Position numbers and translations under genes: made by a program. This document shows positions 22,801 to 33,490 of a stretch of 64,000 bases of DNA, in pieces (positions within the stretch are counted from its first letter, which is position 1; each line of letters begins with the position of its first letter). The notes under the pieces were generated by a model. It was not told the origin of the DNA and made no database searches. It saw only the letters and a list, made by a program, of their open reading frames with translations. Source of the stretch: Platycnemis pennipes (lineage: Eukaryota > Arthropoda > Insecta > Odonata > Platycnemididae); contig OW121848.1 of assembly GCA_933228895.1 (NCBI GenBank), positions 163,386,688-163,450,687 on the forward strand, read 5' to 3'.

Positions 22801-25800
22801 TCTCCACGGCAATATGAAATAACAAATTAAGAAAAATATCCTCAAAGCCGTAATCTTAAGGGGCAGATGAATAGGTAGAAAGGGGGAGAGGGGTAAGAAA
22901 GGAGTGTATGCAAAGTAAGTGAACTTTCAATCACTCGTACAAAATCAAGCATGCAAAGAAATTTAAATGGAAGTTAATAACACACTCGCACGCTCACTCA
23001 TATTGTTACTCGCCACTACTTATATAAGTTCCATCGCGTGCAGAAACAACAAGCAATCCCTTGCCTACCAATGTGGTCGCTGGCTTCACAAACCAGCTGC
23101 GATGCCTCATCCTCCAGTACATCCAAACCATGAGCGTATTCAGGGGGGCGTTTTGGAGGTTGTAACTCCCCTCCCCCCATTGATAAAAAAAACGTATAAA
23201 TGATGTGTTTAACACAAGCTAGTAGTGCAGTTATATCATGCACTGTAGTTTATAAGTATTTTTATATCTTTTCTACATCTACATCTACATAATACCCTGC
23301 AAGCCACCATTAAGGTGTGTGGCAGGGGGTGAATTCCCACCAAACATGCACTACATATCATGTATAAAAAGAAATAGCATTTATATAGGTACTGTTCAAA
23401 ACTACACTATTCAAAAAAAGATAAAAATAGCAAAGCATACATGCAAAAACATGCTGTTAGTAAGGTTAGCTTTAAGTCCTTATACCAACATGCAGCTACC
23501 AATGTTATCCATTGCTACACTCGTACTGGATATATTTACCGTTATTCATATCCCTAATAGTTCCGGGGAAAAAATGACATTTTGAATCTGTCAGTTCGGC
23601 AATCAATTTCTCTAATTTTGTGATTATGGTCCAGTCTACCATAGTAAGTTGGGGTCCGCAAAATATTTTTTACATCATCACTGAAAATATGGTCTTGGAA
23701 TTTGTTTAAGAGATTAAGTCTAAATTTCAACCTGCGATCAGACAATGTTTCCCAATTCAATTCATTTAATAGACTGGTTACGCTAATATAGTTATCGTAT
23801 CGTCCCTTTACAAATCTTGCCGATCTTCGCTGCACACGTTCAAGTTCGTTACTTAGACCGATTTCGTAGGGATCCCATACACTGTCAGCATATTCCAAAT
23901 GAGGTCTAACAAGGGAAAAGTAGCTGATTTCTCGTACATGATCGTCACATTTACCTAGTACTCTTTTGACGAATTCCAGTTTACGATTAGCTTGACCCAT
24001 TATTTCACGTATGCGTTTACCCCAGGAAAGATCATATGTCAGTCTTATTCCAAGATATTTAATGGATTCCACGTTTAAAATCAGTTGTTTGGCAACAACC
24101 AACAAATAGGGCAACTACCAAACTACTGCACTACACTTCGATTTTACACGCTCCATAAACTCTACTAGGCTTCTACGTTTAAACTATAACAGTAGAAAGA
24201 CAGACAGCACAGGACTTCGCTGAGTAATTTTTGCGGAAAGACGAGTCCATTGCCTAAGTCAGTAGGGGTGTACTGTATAAACGTGGGCGCCGAATACGTT
24301 ATCGTCGGTGGCGGCGTAATCGGCGTGGTCCTCTACATCGCTTAGGCTTTCGTGTACGATACTTTTATACCCTCCCCTATTTTATTTACTCAAACGCCGA
24401 GAGCATACGTAAAACTTATAGAGTCAGTAGAGTAGCATGGCTGGCCGATCCTCTGTAGCTAGTGTCAAGAGCAAGGCGGAGAGCGACCTCCTAGAGGCCC
24501 GCATCGCAAAGATATAGAGAGGCTGGTTGCGGAAGTACATTCACGTGTAACGGGATGTGTATTTCCGTGTGCGGTATCGTAGCAAGGGGAGGGCGGTGAG
24601 GAGGGTAATGTTCCCCCCCCTGTTCTCTGTGTTCTGGCGCCCCTAGGCCAGTGAATGTTTCCATTCTAAAGTCCCAAATATGTACATGAATCAATGTCAT
24701 AACTTAATTATCAATAATAAATTCTACAATGTCAACAAGTTTGGGCCATAGTATATTATGAACCAAATAATACAGTAGAAGTGTATAATAGTATTTTAAG
24801 CTTAGTAAACTGGTGAATTTATAATTCGGCGCCCCCTAAAAATTACCTAGGCCTATTTAATAATTATGCTACTAAGAATCTGAAATTTGTACAATATACA
24901 CTTTCCCTGCCAAGTCCTATTTTGTTAAAAAACTTAAATGTAAATTTTATTAATTAAAAAGAGTATAATTTAACTCTCCTTTGTAATTAGACTTATAAGT
25001 ATGATTTGCACGGCCAAACACGTCCATTGCAATTTAAACACTTTTTAAATCCACATAAATAATTTATTCGCAACCTAGATTAGACTCCTCTGAAGATGAC
25101 GCTATGCGTCGAAACCTTGGTTGTGAATAAATAATTTATGTAGAAATACAAAATTTTTATTTTCATCATGAATCACTTCCTGAAAAACGACCCGTGAAAC
25201 CATTTCATATATTTGTTGTTCAAGGAGAGGCACTTGCTAGCGATTTTCGAAGAAATAATGGGTCAAGCCACTCGTAGACTGGGATTCATGGCAGAATGGA
25301 AGAATGGGAATCCTTATCAGACCTTAGGTTGGCATTTAAACTTCATCAGTTGAGAGGGGTAAAGGAAAATGGTGGAGGGCTAGTGAGAAATGTTAATTCC
25401 TGGGGATCTGAATGCTTTTAAGGTCCAGATGTGCGCAATTTCATTGGTTTTAAGAACTAGGGAACTTCTAGGGAAGATGCAGTTTTCGAGGGGGGTTGAG
25501 GATGGTGAGTGAAAAGCAGTAGTCAAAAGAAAGGCTGTGGGTTGCTGAGTGGATGGAGACAGGAACGTTTCATCCGTATCCGGTGGAAGGGCGGTGATTA
25601 TTAATTCTGATTGAGAGCGGAGTAGTGCAGTGTCCCTACATAGGACGGGCAGTGATTACAAGTAAACATGTAGACTGCGTTTTTAGAAGAGCCGTTGGAT
25701 TCATATTTAAGTCGGCGGGTGGTAAGCGGGTCCAGATTGTTATGGGATTGGTTAAAGTTATTGATCAGGGTGCAGGTTTTGCAGCGGGGTCGGCTGCATG

Positions 25801-28800
25801 ACGAAGGTAATTGGGTGGCCTTTTGGGGACGTTATAGAGGGTCGGTATATTTTAGGATGCTCTGTAGGTTTGCAGGTCGTTTGTAGGATACAGAGGGGCA
25901 GGTAGGGAGGAGAGAGGAGGTGGCATCGTTTTCTTTTAGCAGCGGATAAAGTGTTTTGAGGATAGATTTTAGTTTATGGGCACCCGGGAAGAAAAAAGGT
26001 GATGATGTTAAATGAGTCAGGGGCAGAGATTTTCGGACAGGGCGTGTACATATTTAGAGAAAGATGGGAGTATTTTGCTGTTGATAATCTTTTCCGGGTA
26101 TTCTCGTTTTGGAAGGGTGGTGTGGAGTCAGCTAAGGTATCTGTTTAGTGATTCGGTGTTGTTGCAACTGTGATGTCCTCGGATTGATAAGGAGTTAAGA
26201 ATGGAGCGTTTTATTTGGAGTGGGTGGCAGCTGTTGAAGTGGAGGTATTGCTGATGACTGGAAGGATTGGTGTGTTCGGCGGTGGAGAATTTCGAGTCAA
26301 TGAGTTGAATTACTACGTCTAGGAAGTTGATGGTGGTATCTGAGAAATGGGAGGTGAATTTGACGAAGAAGGAAGAGGTGAGAGTAAATAGGAATGGTTC
26401 AAGGGATTCTTTACCTTGGGTCCAAAGGAAAAATATATCATCGATGAATTGACACAAAAGAAGGGGTTGGAGTGCTTGGTTGGTGAGGAAGATTTCTTCT
26501 AAATAGCCCATGAATAGATTAGCGTAGGCAGTAGACATTCGCGTTCCCAAACTGGTTCCGGTATTTTGTAAAAACATTTGTTTTTCGAAGGAGAATGCAT
26601 TCTTGGTGGGTACATAGGTGGTTAGTCTTAGGAGAAAGTCTGTGGAAGGGACATGTGGGATAGGACGGCGAGAAAGATGAGAAAGACGGCGAGAAGTGTG
26701 TGAGAGCAGCCAATCCTTCTTCGTGCGGTATTGAGGTGTAAATGGATGTGACGTCAACAGTTGACATTATTAAGTTTGTAGAGGGGGGGGAACAGGAGTG
26801 GAATGCAGGCGATCGAGAAATTGATAGTTGTATGTGATGAAGGATGGCAAGTGAAAGACTAGGAGTTGTAAGCAGTGGTCTATGAAGGTAGAAATTCCTT
26901 CTGTAGGGGAATTGAAGCTGGAATACGATGGGGCGTTCTGGGTTATTTGGTTTATGTATTTTGGGTAGTAGAGAAAAATGCGGTGCCTTTGGATTTCGGG
27001 GGAGAGGATCAATATGTCGAGAGGAGTATATTTTATGTATACCGGGGATAGAATAATAAATATGGATAGATTACACATAAAAAATTTTGTGTTCGTCCTT
27101 TTATGTGTTACCTATCCATATTCCTTATTATATCCATGGTATATTTGTATTCGCCTTTAAGCGTGTATTCATGTATGATTGTATATATATTTATATGTAT
27201 ATAAGTGTATCAACGGATAGTATATGTAGTCGCATGATGGCATAGCAACTTAAAGCTAACCCATCTAACAGCATGTTTATGCATGCTTGGTTTGCTATTT
27301 TTATATTTTTTAATTGTGAAGTTTAGACTGGAATATAATTAATAATCCATTTATGCATGATATTTAATGCACGTCTGGTTTTGAATACACCTCCTGCCAC
27401 ACACCACTTTAAAGGTGGCTTGTAGGGCATCATGCAGATGTAGATGTAAAAATACAAAACTATCCTTTTTTCCCTCCAGTTTTTGAAATACCTGTACGAT
27501 GCCGGCCTTGACATTTACACCTACCAGAACATCCTCCGCGAGATGTTTGGGCTTCCCCCCATTGCCCCCCCAAGGTCTCACCGGCTGGGGGCAGACCCTT
27601 CGCAATCGGGCTTGGTTAAGATGGTGCTGGAAGTCATCGGCGCGCTCCCCATGGCAGACATCAAGGACTGGTTCTACGAAACCTGCCTGCCAGACCCCGA
27701 CTACCAAGCACTGCTTGTGAAGCTCCACTCAAGGGAGTTCCAGGACATGGTGATCCGCGTGAAGCACACCCAGGAGTACCAAGACCTAATCAGCATCCTT
27801 AAAGACCAAGGAATCGACGTGGACGCCATCGAGAAGGCAATCGCCGACTTCTTCTCCAACACAAGGATGGCTCCCAGAAACCTCGACGACCTGCTGAAGC
27901 AGTTCGCCTCTTTCATTCCGTTCGACGAGTGCGAGGCGATCGTGATAAAGTACATGGCTAACGACCCCGATGTCAAGCAGGCTTACGACTTTCTGCTCTC
28001 AGACGAGTTCAAGAGCCTCACCGATAAGGTCGTTGCCATGCCGGAGTACCAGAGCGTAAGTATCCCAAACGAGGACTATATTACGCATTAATTTTGAGCA
28101 GCAGTTTGCGCAGCAATTTGAAATTAAAATCTTATGGGTTAGACAGTAACATTATATCATGGATTAATGATTTTCTGCATGATCGGGTTCAAAGGGTTCT
28201 TTTAGACGGTGCTTCCTCACCGGCAATTAAAGTCACTTCGGGTGTCCCACAAGGTAGTGTGATAGGTCCACTCCTATTTCTTTTGTACATAAATGATATC
28301 CATAAGGTGGTAAAAAGTAAGCTTCGTCTATTTGCCGATGACACAGTAGTGTACAGGGAAATTCTATGCCCAAATGATAAAGAATATTTAAATATTGACC
28401 TGCAAGCAATTGAAACTTGGTGTGATACATGGCAGTTAGAATTAAACTTTAAAAATTGTCTTGTAATGAATTTTTAGAAAAAGAATAGCTCTCCTCCTGC
28501 CACTTACAAAATAAGTAATAATGAATTAACAAACGTGGAATCCATTAAATATCTTGGAATAAGACTGACAAATGATCTTTCCTGGGGTGAAATCGTGTGA
28601 ATTTCACATTCGTGAAATAATGGGTCAAGCGAATCGTAAGCTGGGTTTCGTCAAAAGAGTATTGGGTAAATGTGACGATCATGTACGAGAAATCAGCTAC
28701 TTTTCCCTTGTAAGACCTCGTTTGGAAATAGCTGCCAGTGTCTGGGATCCCTACGAAGTCGGTCTAAATAACGAACTTGAACGTGTGCAGCGAAGATCGG

Positions 28801-31800
28801 CAAGAATTGTAAAGGAACGGTATGATAACCTTACTAGCGTAACCAGTCTATTAATGAAATAAATTGGGAATCATTGTCAGATCGCAGGTTGCAATTCAGA
28901 CTTAATCTCTTAAACAAATTCCAAGACCATATTTTCAGTGATGATGTTAAAAATATTTTGCGGACCCCAACTTACTATGGTAGACTGGACCATAATCATA
29001 AAATAAGAGAAATAGATTGCCGAACTGACAGATTCAAAATGTCCTTTTTTCCTCGTACTATTAGGGATATGAATAACGGTAAATATATCCAGTATGAGTG
29101 TAGCAATGGATAACATTGGTAGCTGCATGTTGGTATAAGGACTTATGGCTATGGCTATGCCAACTAAAGGCATGTTTTTGCATGTATATTTTGCTATTTT
29201 TATCTTTTTTTCAATAGCGTAGTTTTTAACAGTACCTATAAAAGTACTCATCCTTTTTCTTATGCATGATATGCAGTGGATGTTTGGAGAGTTCACCCCC
29301 TACCACACACCTTTATGGTGGCTTGCAGGGTATTATGTAGATGTAGATGTAATTATAATTTCCCCATTCAGTGAGCTATACTGTGATTGACGATTTTATT
29401 ATTTTTGGAAAGTAAAATTTTAACTTAAATGTCCAACAACGACCTACCTCAAAAATATATCAGCACGATGAACGCGGTTCAATGAATTTTCGGCTAATGG
29501 GAGGCGCTTTGATCTATTCGCCGAGCGAAATTTGTCGCATGTACCACAGTAAAAAAATAACTTGCCGGGCGAAGGGCAGGAATAAAATGAAATTACTTCT
29601 TATGAAGCTGTACACAGCTGGTGTCTACTTATTGCCATGAGAAAATGATGCTCTATAATATAATATAGCCGCCTCCAACTGATTCCTTATAAAAAAAAAT
29701 ATAAGATGGTACTCATTATTTCTACCGACACTCAGAGAAATTCTAGTCTCCTGAGCAAACCCGTGAAAAATTGTAAAATCTCTTAGTCAGTAAACGGGAG
29801 GAAATGGAAACATTATTGAATGATTTTTACTTCGTTGCAGTTGCATGAACCTCAACGCATTTAAAATTTCAAAAATAAATTTGTTCTGCAACTTTTGACC
29901 AGTATCAAAAGCTAAATGGGGACATTCTAGCTCCGCTTAGAACCGATCTTACCTTCACAGAAAACTTCAACTGAAAACTGTGGACCACATTACAAATTCA
30001 TATCATAGTTTAGTGAACACGGCCACGTTAATTAATTTAGTCAATGGCAATGAACCTTTCTCCCTCAGTTCTTGAAGTACTTGTCCGATGCCGGCCTTGA
30101 TATCTATGCCTACCAGAACATCATCCGTAAGATGCTCAACCTGCCGCCCATCGAGCCCCCGAGGAAGCTGCACGGTCGCGCCCTCACGCGGGAGTCTGGC
30201 CTCGTCAAGATGATCATCGAAATCATTAACACCCTGCCCCTCGACAAAATGAACGATTGGTTCCAGAATGTCTGCCTCCCGGATTCTTCCTTCCAGGCGC
30301 TCGTGCAGAAGATACTGAGCCCAGAATTCCAGAAGCTCGTCACCGACGTGACCAACCTCCCCGAATACAAGGAGCTCCTTGAAGTCCTGAAATCTCAGGG
30401 GATTGACGTCGAGGCCATCGAGAAGGCCATTCAAGACTACTTCAATAACCTCTATCCACCAAGGATCATGCCCCGCACGCTCCAGTCCCTGCTCCAGCAA
30501 TTCATTGAGTTTATCCCAACAAACGACCTCTTGAACATCCTCTTGACGTACCTGCAGGAGGATCCTGACGTGCAGGCCGTGTTCGCGTACCTGCAGGGCG
30601 ATTCCTTCAAGAATTTAGTCATCAAGTTGGAGGGTGTCCCTGAACTCAAAGATGTAAGTACACATTGTGGCAGTACTTTAAACGGTTGAATGGTCCCAGA
30701 TCTTTCTGTACCACGCAGATATAAAGACAAGATTATCATGAAGCACTTGGTACTACAATGATTTATCAATCATTTTAAAACTTTTTCGGGCTATAAATAT
30801 TATTCATAACGTAATCCATGCATATTATTGCAAATGACGTCATTATAATGTTCACTGATTTTCTTATAATGCCTGCAATATAACTGCTATGGAAAAATGT
30901 AAATAATATCATAACTTGTCTCAAAAATAGCCTTTAGGGCATTGTGAAGAGAAGCTCGAATTCATCCGGCGCAAACTCCTAAGAAAGACAAGTCTACCAT
31001 ATGTTCGAGCCTCACATATTTTTGCTGCAATATAACTGCTATGGAAAAATGTAAATAATATCATAACTTGTCTCAAAAATAGCCTTTAGGGCATTGTGAA
31101 GAGAAGCTCGAATTCATCCGGCGCAAACTCCTAAGAAAGACAAGTCTACCATATGTTCGAGCCTCACATATTTTTGCATCGTGATGACGCAAAGATATTG
31201 TGAGGATATTGCTAAAATGCAATGTTTCCATCTTCCAGCAATGAATGAGACAGTAAATTACACTTCGCATGCTTTAAAATACATCTTATACTAACCAGGT
31301 ACTCGTTAGATAGCTGATTCACACCACTAAGCTATTGTTCTTTGCAAAAACCTTGAATTGAATTAGGAGTCAATTCAGTCTGTTACGATGTTAGCAGCAT
31401 TTTTTAGGGTCTGTATGCTGGAATACCAATTATAATAGTACGGGGTATATAGCAAACTAGAGGAAGTTTGAATTTGTTATTTATTGCCATTTAATAATTG
31501 CAAGTTGCCCAGTTATGATGCTAGTCCCGGCAAATATTAAAAAAGTGTACTAATGGACGAACATCATAGTACCATACGAAAACACTGATGGCAGTGCGTA
31601 GTTCAAAATCCAAAATTTTAATTAAGAATAAAAAGAATATCTAGAGTTTTTATGAATTTAAGGATAGTGAAAAGGTTGAATTTTGCCTAAAATGCTGCGA
31701 TTTTAAGAGTATTGTAAAGAAGTTATGATCTTAATTAGAAGTTCTTTCTTCGCCTAGTTGATTTTAAATAGCAAATAGAAAATATCGGTTGAATAGAAGA

Positions 31801-33414
31801 AAGTCTTTGGGGTTAGATGGAGTTACCGAATCCACATAAAGATCGCTATTTGGGTAAGGTACACCATTTTTATTAGCAGCGTATATTGAAAATGCTTTGC
31901 GCCTCTTTCTTAATTTCGGCATGGGAAAGATTGGGCGTCCAGGGCTGAAAGACTTCTGGCAAAATGAGCAGAATAAATTCGTAACTGCCTCTTTCCCTCC
32001 AAAAAATATGATTATAAATAAGTTTGATCATATCGTGGTTATTATGAGAATACTGCATACTTTGCTATTCAACTTGAAATTGTGAAAGAAATAATTTACC
32101 GTACTATTAATGTTGCCGTTAGTTTTAATTTTAGATAGGTTTTGAAGCTATTTAATTAGCTGAATTTGAGTTATTGTATAAGTATGGGTTAGTTTCCACT
32201 ACGGAGAAGAGAAACACTAACAATGCAATTCCACAAAATTGTAGGTTTTTCTCTTCTCCATTAAGGAAAAGTTCCACCAAGTTACCCCGGCCACAGTTTC
32301 TTATAGTTTCCATTAATTGAGAAATTTGGCTTAAAAGGCTGAGAGTTGTCTCATTCCTCTGATATGCGATAAGCGTCAGGCAACGAGGAAAATCATCAGA
32401 AATCATAAATGTATAAAGTAAATCTGATTAGTGCAAGTATTTTCAGTTGGAGAGATATCCACAAGGATTTTCACAGGCAGCGAAAATGCTCAACGTTAGA
32501 GAAAAGTGGAATGTAGTTGGAGAGAGGAACTAAACAACGAAAACTACCTTTGGTCGGTTATTGTGAGATATTACGTACATTATTCCATTGAACATTACGT
32601 ACACTCTACTTAAAATACATTACGCAATAAATATACAGTGTAGTAGGGCATATCACAAAATATAGGACCACACAACCTTGTAACGTTAATGCTCAACCCT
32701 ATTTTCATAAAAATCTTTGCACCAGCCTCGGAATTATAATTATCAGCAAGGAAACACAAAGCCCATGAAGACGTATTTTTTCATTCAATAACTTGTAGAT
32801 TCAAACGTCCAGGAAAGTGAAAATAAGTGGCCAGTCTTATCCGTGGCAATCCCAGGAGAATCACGTTTACCAAGGAGGCGATGATGGAATTTATGCATAC
32901 TTGATTGTACATTGACATTCAATCGATTTGATTAATGTATCTGGATGGTGCCTTCATAAGGAAAATTTAGTTTAGGTGGTTATGTAAACATTTTAACGCC
33001 TAATTCCTACTGTCTTAATTTTTATTCTAGTTCCTGAACTATCTGTCCAGCAAAAACATCGATGCTTACAGCACCATCAACACCGTACTCGATATTCTTG
33101 GAATTCCGGAAATTCACCCATCGAGGTTTCCGAGATTCAGGAACCCAATGCTCAGGTCAGGCCTCACCAACATGATTGACGAAATCATAAAACTTCTGCC
33201 CGTCGACAAAATTGAGGCCTGGTACTTTGCGACCTGCGAGCCCGACCCAGAGTTCCAAGATCTTCTAGCTCAACTCCGAAGCGATTCTTTCAAGGTTGTC
33301 GTGAATACAGTCAAAGAGGATCCAGCTTACCCCGAGATGGTTAGCGGACTCGAAAAACTGGACGTGGATGTCGTGGCGGTCCAGAACTTCCTCCACAATT
33401 TCTTCGGATGGTAA
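19741..33414 (+). CDS. Gene 1: secreted insect-allergen-related repeat protein, three repeats
   Basis: Join 19741-19804, 20645-20862, 27480-28055, 30069-30653, 33031-33414, giving about 608 residues with every GT-AG junction in frame. A signal peptide (residues 1 to about 17, MKVLLLFVAVLGLSSAS) is followed by three insect-allergen-related repeats, roughly residues 37-222, 229-415 and 423-608. Each opens with an LxxLLxxF..IP helix, carries an F..EFK-type segment before an ExxxFLKYL..AGLDIY segment and a W....CxPDxxFQ segment with a conserved Cys, and closes with GIDVxAIE. The last repeat ends in FFGW-stop, as does gene 2. The family includes cockroach Bla g 1 and mosquito G12 proteins: secreted midgut/microvillar proteins, with lipid binding shown for Bla g 1. 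The exact ligand cannot be told. Introns are full of transposon remnants, yet exons are GC-rich and intact. Confidence 0.9.
20304..20431. repeat. Inverted-repeat element with TGAAGAT...CGAAAC core (gene 1 intron 2)
   Basis: Arms AGAAAAACCACTTTTCAAGA (20304-) and, inverted, TCTTACGAAGTGGTTTTTCT (to 20431) enclose, on the minus strand, CTTGAAGATTATTGGTGTAC then AATCGAAACC. The same core layout occurs at 22668, 25088 and 40905-40950. It is noncoding; the class is undetermined. Confidence 0.5.
20645..20862 (+). CDS. Gene 1 exon 3 (first half of repeat 1)
   Basis: Acceptor TTGGCAG, then the split Gly codon and 72 codons including LDHLLQDLINYIPFDKCKEI and the block FLRSEEFKILTDKVIAMPEY. It ends GAA|GTAAGT in phase 0. 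The matching exon of gene 2 is also 218 nt. Confidence 0.9.
20863..23273. other. Gene 1 intron 3, 5' part
   Basis: AT-rich intronic sequence. Short open frames are present but without family signatures. It contains a TGAAGAT...CGAAAC core motif on the minus strand at 22668-22693. No other repeats recognised. Confidence 0.5.
23274..24115 (-). mobile_element. CR1-like LINE, 5'-truncated copy in gene 1 intron 3
   Basis: The minus-strand frame 23554-24114 reads continuously for about 186 codons: ESIKYLGIRLTYDLSWGKRI, then EIMGQANRKLEFVKRVLGKC, RPHLEYADSVWDPYEIGL, ERVQRRSARFVKGRYDNY and KMSFFPRNY. This is the C-terminal quarter of the RT ORF and the best-preserved CR1-like fragment in the window. 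It then runs through the 3' UTR to a TACATCTACATCTACAT end (reverse complement of the ATGTAG tail). It lies antisense to gene 1. Confidence 0.9.
24282..24520 (+). mobile_element. Possible LTR-retrotransposon (BEL/Pao-like) leader and gag start
   Basis: A PBS-like TGGGCGCCGAA lies near 24287, and 150 bp later an ATG (24437) opens a 26-codon frame containing SSVASVKSKAESDLLEARI, which resembles the N-termini of BEL/Pao Gag proteins. It stops at 24515. No pol or second LTR was seen. This is a weak call. Confidence 0.25.
25051..25143. repeat. Inverted repeat flanking a TGAAGATGACGC...CGAAAC core
   Basis: Arms of about 28 bp (CCACATAAATAATTTATTCG at the left; AATAAATAATTTATGTAG at the right, inverted) match at roughly 24 of 28 positions. 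They enclose CTCTGAAGATGACGC and GCGTCGAAACC. The layout is the same as at 20304 and 40849. Confidence 0.55.
25252..25365 (+). mobile_element. Degenerate CR1-like fragment
   Basis: AATAATGGGTCAAGCCACTC and TAGACTGGGATTCATGG match the RT C-terminal region of other copies (AATAATGGGTCAAGCGAATC), then skip to TGGGAATCCTTATCAGACC (compare TGGGAATCATTGTCAGATC). An internally deleted, diverged copy. Confidence 0.55.
25385..27080 (-). mobile_element. Penelope-like element: RT plus GIY-YIG remnants
   Basis: Reading from 27080 downwards on the minus strand: SSFNSPTEGISTFIDHCLQ, then VDVTSIYTSIPHEEGLAAL, then TGTSLGTRMSTAYANLFMGY with CQFIDDIFFLW (catalytic DD) and TINFLDVVIQL, the ordered motifs of Penelope-type reverse transcriptase. 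Further on, around 25630-25690, VYMFTCNHCPSYVG and after a frameshift LSIRINNHRPSTGYG match the GIY-YIG endonuclease, ending near EIAHIWTLKAF...GIN close to 25390. Several frameshifts and stops make it inactive. It is inserted antisense in gene 1 intron 3. The 5' region and terminal repeats were not identified. Confidence 0.85.
27243..27449 (+). mobile_element. CR1-like 3' UTR/tail just upstream of gene 1 exon 4
   Basis: Contains AACTTAAAGCTAACCCATCT, AACAGCATGTTTATGCATGC, the CCTGCCACACACC / AAAGGTGGCTTG hairpin and a terminal ATGCAGATGTAGATGTA, all as in the other copies. It ends 30 bp before the exon 4 acceptor, so the polypyrimidine tract lies directly next to the transposon end. Confidence 0.8.
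27480..28055 (+). CDS. Gene 1 exon 4 (end of repeat 1, start of repeat 2)
   Basis: 192 codons between CCCTCCAG and GTAAGT, phase 0 at both ends. It starts FLKYLYDAGLDIYTYQNILR, includes WFYETCLPDPDYQALL and GIDVDAIEKAI, then begins repeat 2 with LDDLLKQFASFIPFDECEAI. It is flanked closely by CR1-like sequence (27243-27449 and from 28092). Confidence 0.92.
28092..29352 (+). mobile_element. CR1-like LINE copy in gene 1 intron 4
   Basis: Begins 36 bp after the exon 4 donor. It reads SYGLDSNIISWINDFLHDRV, SGVPQGSVIGPLLFLLYIND and LFADDTVVYREI (RT catalytic FADD), stops at 28477, and resumes in other frames with REIMGQANRKLGFVKRVLGK through the 3' UTR to an ATGTAGATGTAGATGTA tail. Positions 28367-28805 are identical to 37480-37918. 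It is 5'-truncated and dead. Confidence 0.9.
30069..30653 (+). CDS. Gene 1 exon 5 (end of repeat 2, start of repeat 3)
   Basis: 195 codons between CCCTCAG and GTAAGTA, phase 0 at both ends. It reads FLKYLSDAGLDIYAYQNIIR, WFQNVCLPDSSFQALVQKIL and GIDVEAIEKAI, then LQSLLQQFIEFIP. It is collinear with exon 4, so the two are products of an internal exon duplication. Confidence 0.92.
30873..31176. repeat. Perfect 152-bp tandem duplication in gene 1 intron 5
   Basis: Copy 1 is 30873-31024 and copy 2 is 31025-31176, both starting CTGCAATATAACTGCTATGG. I found no mismatch between them. It is noncoding. Confidence 0.92.
31177..33030. other. Gene 1 intron 5, remainder
   Basis: AT-rich intronic sequence with short chance frames only. 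No transposon recognised. It ends in the acceptor TTATTCTAG. Confidence 0.5.
33031..33414 (+). CDS. Gene 1 exon 6 (end of repeat 3, stop)
   Basis: Starts at acceptor TATTCTAG with FLNYLSSKNIDAYSTINTVL, contains WYFATCEPDPEFQDLLAQL and ends NFFGW then TAA (33412-33414). The terminal FFGW is shared with gene 2. Confidence 0.9.
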   Translation, partial: FLNYLSSKNIDAYSTINTVLDILGIPEIHPSRFPRFRNPMLRSGLTNMIDEIIKLLPVDKIEAWYFATCEPDPEFQDLLAQLRSDSFKVVVNTVKEDPAYPEMVSGLEKLDVDVVAVQNFLHNFFGW

Positions 33415-33484
33415 ACCCCAACACACCGCAAAAGTTCATATATGCTTCATGACTTAAGACAATAATTTGTACAGAATATCATTG

Positions 33485-33490
33485 AATAAA
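33485..33490 (+). terminator. Poly(A) signal of gene 1
   Basis: AATAAA 71 nt after the gene 1 stop codon; the first such hexamer downstream of the coding sequence. Confidence 0.7.

Noticed and set aside
25088..25113. Hammerhead ribozyme
   Set aside because: CUGAAGA and GAAA are present with a pairing stem between them, but one extra base precedes stem II and no clear stem III/I closure was found. Kept only as a motif-family observation.
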